44,418 bases of DNA from positions 1 through 44,418 of the IMG/VR virus record IMGVR_UViG_3300037193_002602, one strand, 5' to 3'. How positions within the stretch are numbered: the first letter of the stretch is position 1; every line of letters begins with the position of its first letter. Below, piece after piece: positions 21,275-30,254 of the stretch. Both the position numbers and the translations under genes were made by a program. Source of the DNA: a virus. The notes under the pieces were generated by a model. The model did not search any database. It was not told the DNA's origin and saw only the letters and a program-made list of their open reading frames with translations.

Positions 21275-21673
21275 ATGCATACCAACATCACCCGCGCCGA
21301 CCTCGAGGTCTTCGAGCTCACCATCGGCGGCGTTGACGTGGCCATCGTCAAGCCGCACAACCACCTGATGGGTACCACCTGGGATGCCATCGAGGCTGCC
21401 GCCCGTGCGCTGCTCGGTGACCGGCAGGTCATGCTGGTGGGCCGCGAGCAGGCTGTGGCCACACCGGCGCTGCCCGACTTCATCAGCTATGACGAAGCCG
21501 CGCGGGTACTCACGGTGTACGGCATCCGCTACTCAGTGGAAATGCTCGAGAGCCTCGGCATGGGGTTCCCGCTCAACACCCCGCTGCAGATCGTGTCGCG
21601 CGAAGACGGCCTGCTGACGCTGCAGCGCATCGAGCCGCCGCCCGCGGAGCAACAGCAGCAGGAAGGGGCCTAA
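21275..21673 (+). CDS. Hypothetical head-region protein (132 aa)
   Basis: The gene lies between portal and protease, with an AAAGGA-like site upstream of ATG 21275. The sequence begins MHTNITRADLEVFELTIGGV and contains MGTTWDAIEAAARALLGDRQ. A Gln-rich C-terminus ends in QQQQEGA. No family is recognised; a gene of similar size at this place is found in some HK97-type phages. Confidence 0.6.
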   Translation: MHTNITRADLEVFELTIGGVDVAIVKPHNHLMGTTWDAIEAAARALLGDRQVMLVGREQAVATPALPDFISYDEAARVLTVYGIRYSVEMLESLGMGFPLNTPLQIVSREDGLLTLQRIEPPPAEQQQQEGA

Positions 21674-21676
21674 GCC

Positions 21677-22396
21677 ATGGGAGCCGGCTACGTTGTCAAG
21701 GCCAAGGCCAACCAATCGGCCGAGATCCTCATCTATGAGGACGTCGGCGAGGGCTGGTTCGGCGGCGTCTCTGCCAAGCGCTTCGCAGACGACCTGCGCG
21801 CGCTGGGCGATGTGAAGACCCTGGACGTGCGCATCAACAGCTACGGCGGCGACGTGTTCGACGGCATCGCCATCTACCAGCAGCTGGTCAAGCACAAGGC
21901 CAAGGTCACCACCCACATCGACGGCGTGGCCGCCTCCATCGCCAGCGTCATCGCCATGGCCGGCACCGAGATCCACATCGCCGAGGCCGGCTGGCTGATG
22001 ATTCACGACGCGTGGGGCATGTCCGTGGGCAACGCCACCGAAATGCGTCGCCAGGCCGACCTGTTAGACAGCGTGACCGGGCAGATCGCGGGGGTGTACG
22101 AAGCCCGCACGAAACAGCCGATGCCAAAGCTGCGCAGCTGGATGAGCGAAGAGAAGTGGTTCTCGGCCAGCGAGGCACTCGAGGTCGGCTTCGCCACCAA
22201 CATGGCCGAAAACCTGCGCATGGCGGCCCACTTGGCCAACGGCCCGCAGCGCGTCAAGTTCCACCACCTACCGGCGGCCCTCGAAGCTGGCTCCGCGCCC
22301 GCAGGCAGCGATGTCCGCACGCTGGTCGCCAAGCAGGCCCAGCAGATGAAGGACCGCCAGGCACTCAAAGTTCACAGGTCTCGCGGCGCGGGCTAA
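21677..22396 (+). CDS. ClpP-like prohead protease (S14/S49)
   Basis: Head maturation protease, 239 aa. The ClpP-like fold is visible: DVRINSYGGDVFDGIAIYQQ, then IDGVAASIASVIAMAG with the likely catalytic serine S87, and MIHDAWG with H110. The C-terminal tail is short. In HK97-like phages it cuts the N-terminal scaffold domain of the capsid protein; the long N-terminal region of the following gene fits this. Confidence 0.92.
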   Translation: MGAGYVVKAKANQSAEILIYEDVGEGWFGGVSAKRFADDLRALGDVKTLDVRINSYGGDVFDGIAIYQQLVKHKAKVTTHIDGVAASIASVIAMAGTEIHIAEAGWLMIHDAWGMSVGNATEMRRQADLLDSVTGQIAGVYEARTKQPMPKLRSWMSEEKWFSASEALEVGFATNMAENLRMAAHLANGPQRVKFHHLPAALEAGSAPAGSDVRTLVAKQAQQMKDRQALKVHRSRGAG

Positions 22397-22437
22397 CACC
22401 CTGCCGCAGTCAGCGCGCCGCGAGGCGCATCAACCCA

Positions 22438-22464
22438 GCCGCCCCATCCGGGCGGCATTTTTTT
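22438..22464 (+). terminator. Rho-independent terminator before the capsid gene
   Basis: GCCGCCC and GGGCGGC form a 7-bp stem with loop CATCC, followed by A and seven T. The capsid ribosome site GGAG starts directly after the T-run. It would separate capsid expression from the upstream genes or process the message. Confidence 0.85.
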
Positions 22465-22478
22465 GGAGCGTTCACATC

Positions 22479-23981
22479 ATGCGTATCTGCGTCAAAGAGC
22501 AATGGGCTCTGCGGCATGCGGCACTCGTGGCCTTTGCCGCAGCCTTCGGCATCCGTGCCGATGGCACGCCCGACCCCGTCGTCGAGGGCTACATCTCCCG
22601 CCAGGAAGAGCTGGTGGCCGACTCACAGGCCATCATCGCCCGCGCCGACGCCGAGCGCCGCGAGCTTTCGGTGGAAGACCGGGCGGCCATCAACAACAAC
22701 ACGGCCGAGGTCGAGCGCCTGCAGGTCGAGATCGAGCAGCGCCGGCTGGTGACGAACCAGGCCAACCGGCTGCGCGAGCCGCAGCCGCGGCAGACGCCGG
22801 CCAATGCCGGCGACCCGCCGCCGGCCGACAACGCCGACCAGCCACCGCCTGCCCCGCAGCAGCAGCGACCGGCCAATCGCGGCACGGTGGTGCAGACCAC
22901 GCACCTGCCCCAGGCGCGTGGCAACTTCACCCGTGACAACCACGGCTTCCGCAACATGGGCGAGTTCGCGCACGCCGTGCGCCGCGCAGCGGCGGGGCAG
23001 GGGCTCGACCAGCGCCTGCAGAACGCTGCAGCTACCACCTACGGCAACGAGAGCACCGGCGCAGACGGTGGCTTCGCGGTCCCGCCGGAGTTTCGCCGCG
23101 AGATCGAAGCGCTGGTGATGGGTGAAGAGTCGCTGATGTCGCGCTGCGATGCCAACCCCACCGAGAGCAACAGCGTCAGTGTGCCCACCGACGAAACCAC
23201 GGCCTGGGGCACGACCGGCGTGCGCGCCTACTGGGGTGCCGAGGCGGCTGCCATGTCGCAGTCGAAACCGGCCCTCAAGGAGCACAACACCCGCTTGCAC
23301 AAGCTGCATGCGCTGGTGCCGCTGACAGAGGAGCTGATGGACGACGCGCCCATGGCTGCGGCGCTGATCACGCGCAAGGCTGGCGAGGCCATCAACTTCA
23401 AGCTCACCGATGCCATCGTGAACGGCACGGGGGTGGGGCAGCCGCTGGGCATCCTGAACGCGCCTTGCCTCGTCACGGTGTCGGCGGAAGGTTCGCAAAC
23501 CGCCGGCACCATCCACGCCAAGAACGTGGCCAAGATGTGGGCGCGCATGCCCGCCTCGGCGCGCGCCCGTTCGGTGTGGCTGGCGAACCAGGACGTCGAG
23601 TCGGCCCTGATGGAGCTCGGCTTCCAGGTCGGCAGCCCCAGCGGCACCATGACCGGCGGCATGCCGCTGTTCGTGCCGCCGGGCGGCCTGTCGGCGCAGC
23701 CGTACTCCACGCTGCTGGGCCGGCCGGTCATCACCACCGAGGCCTGTCCGACTATCGGCACCCCCGGTGACCTGGTGCTGGCCTTCCTGCCTGGCTACTT
23801 CGCACCGTTCAAGAGCGGCGGCGTGAAGAACACTGTGTCGATGCACCTGTGGTTCGACCAGGACCTCACGGCCTTCAAGTGGACCCTGCGCGTGGGCGGC
23901 CAGCCGTGGCTGCAAGCCGCCATCTCGCGCAAGAGCGGCAGCAACACCCTCAGTCACTTCGTGAACCTGGCGCAGCGCTGA
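22479..23981 (+). CDS. Major capsid protein (HK97 fold) with N-terminal scaffold
   Basis: A 500-aa precursor. Residues about 1-100 are helical and charged (VEGYISRQEELVADSQAIIA; NNNTAEVERLQVEIEQRRLV), the delta/scaffold domain, followed by a Pro/Ala/Gln-rich linker to about 135. The capsid proper starts around residue 150 with GFRNMGEFAHAVRRAAAGQG and contains GGFAVPPEFRREIEALVMGE, VPLTEELMDDAP and a P-domain and A-loop region with ITTEACPTIGTPGDLVLAFL. Cleavage by the adjacent protease is expected near the linker. Confidence 0.93.
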   Translation: MRICVKEQWALRHAALVAFAAAFGIRADGTPDPVVEGYISRQEELVADSQAIIARADAERRELSVEDRAAINNNTAEVERLQVEIEQRRLVTNQANRLREPQPRQTPANAGDPPPADNADQPPPAPQQQRPANRGTVVQTTHLPQARGNFTRDNHGFRNMGEFAHAVRRAAAGQGLDQRLQNAAATTYGNESTGADGGFAVPPEFRREIEALVMGEESLMSRCDANPTESNSVSVPTDETTAWGTTGVRAYWGAEAAAMSQSKPALKEHNTRLHKLHALVPLTEELMDDAPMAAALITRKAGEAINFKLTDAIVNGTGVGQPLGILNAPCLVTVSAEGSQTAGTIHAKNVAKMWARMPASARARSVWLANQDVESALMELGFQVGSPSGTMTGGMPLFVPPGGLSAQPYSTLLGRPVITTEACPTIGTPGDLVLAFLPGYFAPFKSGGVKNTVSMHLWFDQDLTAFKWTLRVGGQPWLQAAISRKSGSNTLSHFVNLAQR

Positions 23982-24069
23982 TCGCGCACCAGCCGACAGC
24001 CTGACGGCGGTCCAACGCCGGCCGCCGGGCTGACCGCAAACCACTCCCCATCCTGGAAAGGAACGCATC

Positions 24070-24513
24070 ATGTCCGCAACTCCCGGTTCGGCCGCCGAAC
24101 AGGTCGGCCTGCTCACCTTCAACTCCGGCACCGCCAGCAGCACCCCGCTGGCCGGCACCGCCGCACGCATGAATCGCTTTCGCAAGGCGCTGGTCATCTT
24201 CGCGCTCGGTGACATGGCGGCGGAAACCATCGACTGCGTGGTCGAAACCTGCGACAGCAACGGCTCGAACAACGTGTCGCTCAAGGCCGCGACCCAGCTG
24301 GCCGCGCACGCGACCAACAACGACAACAAACAGATCGTCGTGGCCATCAACGTCGACGAGATGATCGCCTCGGGCAAGGAATACATCCGAGGACGAATCA
24401 CCACGGGCGGTGTTACCGGTGGCACCTGTCAGATCGCCGTGCTGGGCCTGGAGCCTGCCTACGGGCCGGCTGGTGGCTTCGACAACGCGTCGGTGGTCGA
24501 GATCAAGACCTGA
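24070..24513 (+). CDS. Putative head decoration / structural protein (147 aa)
   Basis: ATG 24070 follows GAAAGGA and comes directly after the capsid gene, where decoration proteins usually lie. The sequence is rich in Thr, Ala and Asn with beta character: MNRFRKALVIFALGDMAAET, ETCDSNGSNNVSLKAATQLA and a Gly-rich GGVTGGTCQIAVLGLEP. No confident family. Confidence 0.55.
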   Translation: MSATPGSAAEQVGLLTFNSGTASSTPLAGTAARMNRFRKALVIFALGDMAAETIDCVVETCDSNGSNNVSLKAATQLAAHATNNDNKQIVVAINVDEMIASGKEYIRGRITTGGVTGGTCQIAVLGLEPAYGPAGGFDNASVVEIKT

Positions 24514-24549
24514 CCGACGACCGCAGTACCGCCACTACCGGAGCCCGCC

Positions 24550-24888
24550 ATGCCCGACCTCTTGCCCGACAGCCGCGCAAAGAACACCACCGGCCGCATC
24601 TTCCGTGGATCGCAAGCCTGGGTGCCCATCTTCTGCGCGAACTGCGGGCGTGAGGCCGGGCTGTGCCCTGAAGAGAACATGACGTTCCTGTTCTACCAGT
24701 GCGAGCCCTGCGCTCGTACCTACGGCGCCATCGCGGGGACCATGTCCATGCCGGACGAGGTCTTCTACGAGAAGCTGAAGCAGGAGCAGCTTGCCTCACA
24801 CGGGCGCTACCTCACGGAGCTCGAGCTCGCAGCCATCGTGGAAGCGGATGCCTCGCCGCTCGCCACACTCATCAAGCAGGGGCAGTAG
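24550..24888 (+). CDS. Zinc-ribbon-like hypothetical protein (112 aa)
   Basis: Four cysteines in two pairs, FCANCGREAGLC and QCEPCARTYG, suggest a zinc ribbon. The second half is helical (EVFYEKLKQEQLASHGRYLT; ELELAAIVEADASPLATLIK). It lies within the head gene cluster; no family is recognised. Confidence 0.55.
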   Translation: MPDLLPDSRAKNTTGRIFRGSQAWVPIFCANCGREAGLCPEENMTFLFYQCEPCARTYGAIAGTMSMPDEVFYEKLKQEQLASHGRYLTELELAAIVEADASPLATLIKQGQ

Positions 24889-24898
24889 GAGTCTCATC

Positions 24899-25378
24899 AT
24901 GCCTTTCGTCTACGCAGTCGAGGGGGCACCGGCCACGCCGTATGCCACCCATGCCACCCCCAACACCGAGGATCCCACGCTCGTGATCCGGCAGGCCACG
25001 CGCGGCGTCGACCTGCAGGGTATCTACGTGCAGGGCCGCGGCGCAGCGCTCACCGCCATCAGCGGCATCGGCTACCGCGTGCGCCGCTGGACGACCGCCG
25101 GGTCGGGCGGCACCGCCATCACCCCGGCGCCCCGGCGTGTCGGCACCACGGCATCCACCACGGCTGCCGACAAGCAGACCGCCATCACCCCTGGCACGGT
25201 GTCGGGCGTTTACCAGGCGGCCTTCAGCTGCGGTGCGGCCGGCCCCGGCGGCTGGGTCGCCCGTGACGCCGATTCAGCCATCCACCTCGAGGGCGGGGGC
25301 TCGGACGAGCTGAACATCAACAGCGTCTGCGGCGTGGCTTCCATGCTGCACCACGTGTCCGCCGAGATCGCCGAGTAA
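24899..25378 (+). CDS. Virion-region hypothetical protein (159 aa)
   Basis: From ATG 24899 the protein is rich in Ala, Thr and Gly: MPFVYAVEGAPATPYATHAT, then AALTAISGIGYRVRRWTTAG and GVYQAAFSCGAAGPGG. The composition resembles beta-rich virion surface proteins. It immediately precedes the glycosidase-like gene and may be a partner; unassigned. Confidence 0.5.
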   Translation: MPFVYAVEGAPATPYATHATPNTEDPTLVIRQATRGVDLQGIYVQGRGAALTAISGIGYRVRRWTTAGSGGTAITPAPRRVGTTASTTAADKQTAITPGTVSGVYQAAFSCGAAGPGGWVARDADSAIHLEGGGSDELNINSVCGVASMLHHVSAEIAE

Positions 25379-25384
25379 GGCCAC

Positions 25385-26758
25385 GTGACGGGGCTCTACT
25401 CGTGGGAGCTCGCTGCCCGTGCAACCCGGGGGCCGGCACCGGCCTCCGGGGCGCTATCGGACGCGCTGTTCCCGCTGACCGTTTCGCCGGGGGAGCGGTT
25501 CCTCCGGGCGGCCAACGGTGAGCCCTACTTCATCAACGGCGACACCATCTGGTCACTAGAAGTGCAAGCCACGCTCGCACAGGTGGACACCATCATTGCC
25601 GACCGCGCGGCGCGCAAGTGCAACGCGATGATCTACGAAGTGATGGAGCACGCCTTCAGCAGCCAGACGCCGGCGTACCGCAACGCCAACGGCGACGACC
25701 CGTTCACCGTCAATACGCCCGAAAGCGCCATCAGCTGGGTGCTGGGCACGCCCTACAAGAACCACCTCACCGCGATCTACAACAAGCTCATCGCGGCCAA
25801 GATCCTGCCGGTCATCTTCCCTGCCTATCTCGGTGCCGGCGGCGGCAGCGAGGGCTGGAACAACGCCATCTCCAACGGCGGCACCTCCACCACCGAGCTT
25901 TACAACTTCGGCGTCGAGCTGGCCATCGCCTACCCACTGGCCCTGTGGGCTGCCGGGGGCGACTACGCCGGCAACACCACCGAGCGCGACAAGCAGTGGT
26001 GGATCTTCGACGGCATCCTTTCCGTGCTGCCCAACGCCATCATCACAGGGCACACCGGCCGGTGCAGCACCGGCGTGGCCGGCGACGGCGAGGCGTGGAA
26101 CTTCTGGAACGGCAAGACCGGGTTCCGGCTCAACAACATCTACAGCGACCAGGCCGGCACCGCCGGCTCGGCCGCATACCAGCTGGCGGCCAATGCGCGG
26201 GCGAGGTCGCCTGCGATGCCGTTCTTCCTCATCGAGAGCTACTACGAGCAGCGCGGCGGCTCCAACAGTGGCCAGCGGCTCGACATCCTGCAGGCCATGT
26301 TCTCTGGCGCGTGCGGCTATTTCCACGGGCAGGACCCGCTCTGGGCGCTGGGTGCGCCTGGCTCGCTCGGTGGCGGCGCGGCCCAGTCCGTGGCCAACGA
26401 CCTCGACACCGAGGGCTCCCGCGAGATGACCTACCTGTATGACCTGCTGACGGCATACCAGTGGTGGACGCTCGAACCGAAGACCGACGCAAGCCTGGTC
26501 TCCAGCGCGCTGGGCAGTGGCGCCAGCCGCATCTGCCCGGCCCGCTCGAGCACGGGCGCCTTCGCCATGATCTACATGCGAGACGCCGGCACCATCACCG
26601 TGGTGATGTCGAGCCTCGCGCCGAGCACCGTGCGTGCGCGCTGGTGGAACGCAGCCACGGGCGTCTTTACCGCCATCGGCAACTTTGCGAACACAGGCAG
26701 CCAGGGCTTCACGTCGCCCGGCTCAGACCGCGTGCTCGTGCTGGACGCCGCGCCATGA
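25385..26758 (+). CDS. Glycoside hydrolase-like protein (DUF4038, apiosidase-like)
   Basis: From GTG 25385, 457 aa. Residues about 35-370 match the DUF4038 / GH140-like barrel: ERFLRAANGEPYFINGDTIW, IIADRAARKCNAMIYEVMEH and LTAIYNKLIAAKILPVIFPA. Later come PFFLIESYYEQRGG and MFSGACGYFHGQDPLWALG, typical of this barrel family. The last 85 residues form a beta domain like the collagen-binding-type domain that follows DUF4038 (GAFAMIYMRDAGTITVVMSS; RWWNAATGVF). Family members act on plant or bacterial polysaccharides. In a head/connector cluster it suggests a virion-borne depolymerase; the substrate is unknown. Confidence 0.75.
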   Translation: MTGLYSWELAARATRGPAPASGALSDALFPLTVSPGERFLRAANGEPYFINGDTIWSLEVQATLAQVDTIIADRAARKCNAMIYEVMEHAFSSQTPAYRNANGDDPFTVNTPESAISWVLGTPYKNHLTAIYNKLIAAKILPVIFPAYLGAGGGSEGWNNAISNGGTSTTELYNFGVELAIAYPLALWAAGGDYAGNTTERDKQWWIFDGILSVLPNAIITGHTGRCSTGVAGDGEAWNFWNGKTGFRLNNIYSDQAGTAGSAAYQLAANARARSPAMPFFLIESYYEQRGGSNSGQRLDILQAMFSGACGYFHGQDPLWALGAPGSLGGGAAQSVANDLDTEGSREMTYLYDLLTAYQWWTLEPKTDASLVSSALGSGASRICPARSSTGAFAMIYMRDAGTITVVMSSLAPSTVRARWWNAATGVFTAIGNFANTGSQGFTSPGSDRVLVLDAAP

Positions 26759-27528
26759 GCCTTGTTCGCACAGCACGCCTCAACGTCACGAGTGCCGACG
26801 CATTCGGCGCTGGGGTCTACACGCCGGCCGCCTTCACGCCGACCAACGGTGCGCTCGTCGTCGTCATCCTGCAGGCGCAGTCATCGTCCGACGGTGGGAT
26901 GGAGGGCGCCGATCTCACGCTGACAAACTCGCTGTCGCTCGAGCAAACGCTGCGCGTGACCAGTCCCAACGCACCGGCCGGGTGGTCATACGGCTCGCGC
27001 ATCTGGACCTTCGTTGGAACCGGCGCGTCGATGACGTTGAGCGCTGATGCGGGCGCGCACTCGGTCGAGAACTACCGCTTCGACGTCTACGAGTTCTCCA
27101 GCGACGCCAGCGGCACCGTCGGCGTGGGCGCCACGGCGACCGGTACCGACGCCGACGGCAACGGCGCTGCGGCCATCACGCTCAGTGCCGCACCGGCCAC
27201 ATCGAGCCACGTGCTCGCCGCGGCCAACGTCGCGCTCAGCTCGGAGCCCAGCGGCAGCATGACCGAGGGTGCCGGCTGGACGCAGCTGACAGACGTCGGC
27301 CGCGGCGATTGGTGGGTCTTCGGAGTGCAGACCCGCACCGGCTCGACCTCCACCTCGGTGGACTGGGCCGACCTCAACGCCGGCGGCGGCACCGCACTGG
27401 GCGCCGTGCTCATGGCGCTGGAGATCACCGAAACCGTTGGCGGCGGTGGCGTGGTAGACGACTCCGAGTGGCCCGCGCACCTGCGCGGCGAGGTAGACAG
27501 TCCGTTCACCGTTGGCATGTGGGGCTGA
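26755..27528 (+). CDS. Beta-rich virion protein (257 aa)
   Basis: ATG 26755 overlaps the stop of the glycosidase-like gene. The protein is rich in Ala, Ser, Thr and Gly with alternating strands: VRTARLNVTSADAFGAGVYT, FTPTNGALVVVILQAQSSS, WTFVGTGASMTLSADAG, and VLMALEITETVGGGG. A short C-terminal EWPAHLRGEVDSPFTVGMWG resembles a docking tail. The pattern fits a surface-exposed beta-sandwich, perhaps a binding partner of the glycosidase-like protein. Confidence 0.55.
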   Translation: MSLVRTARLNVTSADAFGAGVYTPAAFTPTNGALVVVILQAQSSSDGGMEGADLTLTNSLSLEQTLRVTSPNAPAGWSYGSRIWTFVGTGASMTLSADAGAHSVENYRFDVYEFSSDASGTVGVGATATGTDADGNGAAAITLSAAPATSSHVLAAANVALSSEPSGSMTEGAGWTQLTDVGRGDWWVFGVQTRTGSTSTSVDWADLNAGGGTALGAVLMALEITETVGGGGVVDDSEWPAHLRGEVDSPFTVGMWG

Positions 27529-27534
27529 CCGACC

Positions 27535-28485
27535 ATGCAAACGCGCATCATCTGTCGCTGGCCGCTGGCAGACGAACTGCCCGTCGCTGCTGTTCCCGTC
27601 GCTCTTGACGACGGTGAGGCCTGGTGGGCCGGCACGCAGCGCTGCTTTGCCGGCTTCGTCCTGGCCAGCGCGGCCGCCTCGCTGGCCCACACCGGCGCGA
27701 TCGCTCGCACGCTGGCCACGCACACCGACGAGCGGCCCACGCCGCCGGTCGCGTTCGTGCCCAGCGACGACGCGCCGCCACTGCTGCAGGCCTTCCCCGG
27801 TGCCACCACCTACGTGGTGTGGGCCACCGACGACGACTTCGCCCTGGGCCCCCGTGCGCTGGCCGAGCAGGACTGGCAGCCGCCCACGCCCGCCGCACCC
27901 GCGCCGGTGCTGCGCACCTGGGTCGATGCCGACGTAGTGCCGCAGGTCCCCACGCCGCTGGCCAGTGAGGACTACTGGCACCGCCTGCAGTGGGTGCCCG
28001 CCGAGCCACAGGCCCGCGTCTGGCAGCACCAGGACGAAGTCACCACCCAGCCCGCGGCGCTGACGGTCGACGAGGCCTATTGGCAGCAGCCCTTTGTGGT
28101 GCCGCCGCCGGCGCCCGAGGCGGCCCGGTCAGCTGACGACGAGATCGTGCCGCAGCCGTTGCTGGAAGAGGACTACTGGCAGCAGCCCTACTCGGTGACC
28201 GTGCAGCCGTTGGCCGCGCTGTGGCAGCAGCCTGACGAGCTGCCGACGCCGCCCACGCCGCTGCCGTTCGACGAGTGGGGCACCTGGCCGTTCAACCTCA
28301 ACCTGCAGCCCGCGCGTATGGCGCCGCTGTGGCACGACGACGTTGCGTTCGACGTGCCTCCGGTCGTCTACACCCGCGCGCCCAGCGGCAACGGCTACAC
28401 CCCCCGCACCGTGCGGTCGCGCGATCGCGCTCAATCAACGCCCACTACCCGCCCGACCACGGGCGGCGGCAAATCCTCTCGCTGA
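27535..28485 (+). CDS. Tryptophan-rich repeat protein (316 aa)
   Basis: The protein consists of about six degenerate repeats of 35-45 residues. Each follows the theme W-x-(D/Q)-D-E-(V/L/I)-x-x-x-P-x-x-L-x-x-(D/E)-(E/D)-x-(Y/W)-W: for example LASEDYWHRLQWVP, DEVTTQPAALTVDEAYWQQP, DEIVPQPLLEEDYWQQPYSV and DELPTPPTPLPFDEWGTWPF. It is acidic and proline-rich, so probably extended or linked by PPII segments. It ends with a basic Thr/Arg/Ser-rich tail. Function unknown; the position suggests a head-tail or virion surface role. Confidence 0.6.
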   Translation: MQTRIICRWPLADELPVAAVPVALDDGEAWWAGTQRCFAGFVLASAAASLAHTGAIARTLATHTDERPTPPVAFVPSDDAPPLLQAFPGATTYVVWATDDDFALGPRALAEQDWQPPTPAAPAPVLRTWVDADVVPQVPTPLASEDYWHRLQWVPAEPQARVWQHQDEVTTQPAALTVDEAYWQQPFVVPPPAPEAARSADDEIVPQPLLEEDYWQQPYSVTVQPLAALWQQPDELPTPPTPLPFDEWGTWPFNLNLQPARMAPLWHDDVAFDVPPVVYTRAPSGNGYTPRTVRSRDRAQSTPTTRPTTGGGKSSR

Positions 28486-28493
28486 GGCCAGCG

Positions 28494-29048
28494 ATGCCCA
28501 CCATCAAGATCACCGACGCCTCCTCGGAGCCCATCACCCTGGCGGAAGCCAAGCTGCACCTTCGGGTTGACGGCAGCGAGGAAGACGCCCTCATCACGGA
28601 CCTCATCAAGACGGTGCGTGTGGCCTGCGAGGGAGAGTGCCACCGCACGATGGTCACCACCACCTGGGAGCTGGTGCTCGACGCCTTCAGCCCGGCGCTG
28701 AAGCTCCAGCACCCGCCCATCATCGACGTCGTGTCGGTGAAGTACCTCGACCTCAACGGCGCGGAGCAGACGCTCGACCCGCAAGACTATGTGCTCGACA
28801 AGGAGCAAGACCCGGGTTGGATCGTTCCCGCAGTCGACAAGGCCTGGCCTGACACCTATGAACGTATCAACGCTGTGCGTGTGCGTTACCGCGCCGGCTA
28901 CACCACGGTGCCGGCGCCGCTCAAGCAATGGATGCTGCTGCACCTGGGCCACTACTACAAGAACCGCGAGGCCAGTGGCCCCGGCAACGTCGCGCCGCTG
29001 CCCTTCGCCGAGCGCCTGCTCGACGGGTTCTCCATCTTCTCCTTCTGA
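28494..29048 (+). CDS. Head-tail connector (gp6-like)
   Basis: The 184-aa protein has the gp6-like connector pattern: EPITLAEAKLHLRVDGSEED followed by ALITDLIKTVRVACEGECHR, then VVSVKYLDLNGAEQTLDPQD and RVRYRAGYTTVPAPLKQWML, ending with a helix (HLGHYYKNREA). It forms a ring below the portal in HK97-like phages. Confidence 0.88.
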   Translation: MPTIKITDASSEPITLAEAKLHLRVDGSEEDALITDLIKTVRVACEGECHRTMVTTTWELVLDAFSPALKLQHPPIIDVVSVKYLDLNGAEQTLDPQDYVLDKEQDPGWIVPAVDKAWPDTYERINAVRVRYRAGYTTVPAPLKQWMLLHLGHYYKNREASGPGNVAPLPFAERLLDGFSIFSF

Positions 29049-29051
29049 GCC

Positions 29052-29408
29052 ATGAGCCTCCCAGCCGGCAAGCTCGACCAGCGCATCACGCTCCAGCAGC
29101 GCGCACCCGGGCAAGACAGCCTCGGTCAGGCCAATGGCGCCTGGACGAACCTGGCCGTCAACCCCACCGTGTGGGCGCGAGCCGAGCCGCTGCGCGGCCG
29201 CGAGTTCTTCGCCGCGGGCCAGCAGCAACACGAACTCACCACGCGCTTCGTCATCCGCTACCGCGCCGACGTGGAGGCCATCACCGGCGGTCTGCGCGTG
29301 CTGTGGCGCGGCGTGCCGTATGACGTGGTGTCGCCCGCCATCAACAAAGACGGTGCCCGCGTCGAGCTCGAGCTCATGTGCGCAACGGGAGTGCGTGATG
29401 GCCGGTGA
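29052..29408 (+). CDS. Head closure / head-tail joining protein
   Basis: MSLPAGKLDQRITLQQRAPG, then WARAEPLRGREFFAAGQQQH and TTRFVIRYRADV, and a final WRGVPYDVVSPAINKDGARVE-type ending are typical of the small SPP1 gp16-like stopper family (phage head-tail joining protein). 118 aa is the usual size. It overlaps the next gene by 11 bases. Confidence 0.85.
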   Translation: MSLPAGKLDQRITLQQRAPGQDSLGQANGAWTNLAVNPTVWARAEPLRGREFFAAGQQQHELTTRFVIRYRADVEAITGGLRVLWRGVPYDVVSPAINKDGARVELELMCATGVRDGR

Positions 29409-29868
29409 CAGCTGGGTGCGCATCGAAGGCCTCGACGAAGTGCTCAAGGCCCTGCGCGAGCTGCCCGACAAGCTGCGCCGCCGCGTACTTCGCAACGCCC
29501 TGGCCGCCGGCGCCCGTGCCGTGCGCGACGAAGCACGACGCAACACCCCGGTGCTGTTGGACCAGCGCAAGGCGCCGTTTCGCACGCCCGGCCTGGTGCG
29601 CAAGAAGATCAGCGTGCGCACCAGCAAGGCGGCGCGGCGTGCCGGCGACGTGGGCGTGTTCGTCAACGTCAAGCCGGCCAAGGGAGGCGAGCGCGGCGCC
29701 CGCAGCCGCACGGACCCGTTCTACTGGCGGTGGGTCAACTTCGGCAAGAGCGGGTTCCCCGGCGCCGCCTTCCTGCAGAAGGGCGCCGCCAAGCTGGGTG
29801 AGGCCTTCGAGCGCTTCAAGCGTGCGGCCTGGCCCGCCATCGAGAAACTCAACAAGCCCAAGTCATGA
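29398..29868 (+). CDS. Tail completion protein (HK97 gp10 family)
   Basis: 156 aa. The pattern of HK97 gp10-like proteins is visible: IEGLDEVLKALRELPDKLRR, NALAAGARAVRDEARRNTPV, then VNFGKSGFPGAAFLQKGAAK and a basic C-terminus. It links the connector to the tail tube. Confidence 0.85.
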   Translation: MAGDSWVRIEGLDEVLKALRELPDKLRRRVLRNALAAGARAVRDEARRNTPVLLDQRKAPFRTPGLVRKKISVRTSKAARRAGDVGVFVNVKPAKGGERGARSRTDPFYWRWVNFGKSGFPGAAFLQKGAAKLGEAFERFKRAAWPAIEKLNKPKS

Positions 29869-30215
29869 GCGTCGAAACCGACTTCCGCACCACGCTGCTG
29901 GCCCGACCGCAGCTCACGGCCCTGGTGGCGCAGCGCGTCGCGCAAAACGCCATCGACCCCGGGCCGCTGCCCATCGTGGCCTTCACCAGCGCGCACGAAC
30001 GCGAGTTCGCGCTCGACAACAGCCTCATCGCCGACAAGGTCACCATCGACGCCCAGTGCTGGGCGGCTTCGTCCGTCGAAGCCGACGCGGTGGCCGACGA
30101 AGTGGAAGCCGCGATCGACGCGGCCGGGCACCTGGTGCTTAACCGCTCAAGCGCGCACGACCCCGAGCTCGACCTGCACGCCACGGTGATGACCATCGAG
30201 TGGTGGGACCAATAG
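29865..30215 (+). CDS. Tail terminator-like protein (DUF3168)
   Basis: 116 aa. MSVETDFRTTLLARPQLTAL and LVAQRVAQNAIDPGPLPIVA, then ADAVADEVEAAIDAAGHLVL and a final strand TVMTIEWWDQ fit the DUF3168 tail completion / terminator family. ATG overlaps the upstream stop. Confidence 0.8.
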   Translation: MSVETDFRTTLLARPQLTALVAQRVAQNAIDPGPLPIVAFTSAHEREFALDNSLIADKVTIDAQCWAASSVEADAVADEVEAAIDAAGHLVLNRSSAHDPELDLHATVMTIEWWDQ

Positions 30216-30254
30216 CCCACACGCTGCAGGCTCTACCAGTTCAACCCCCAACCA

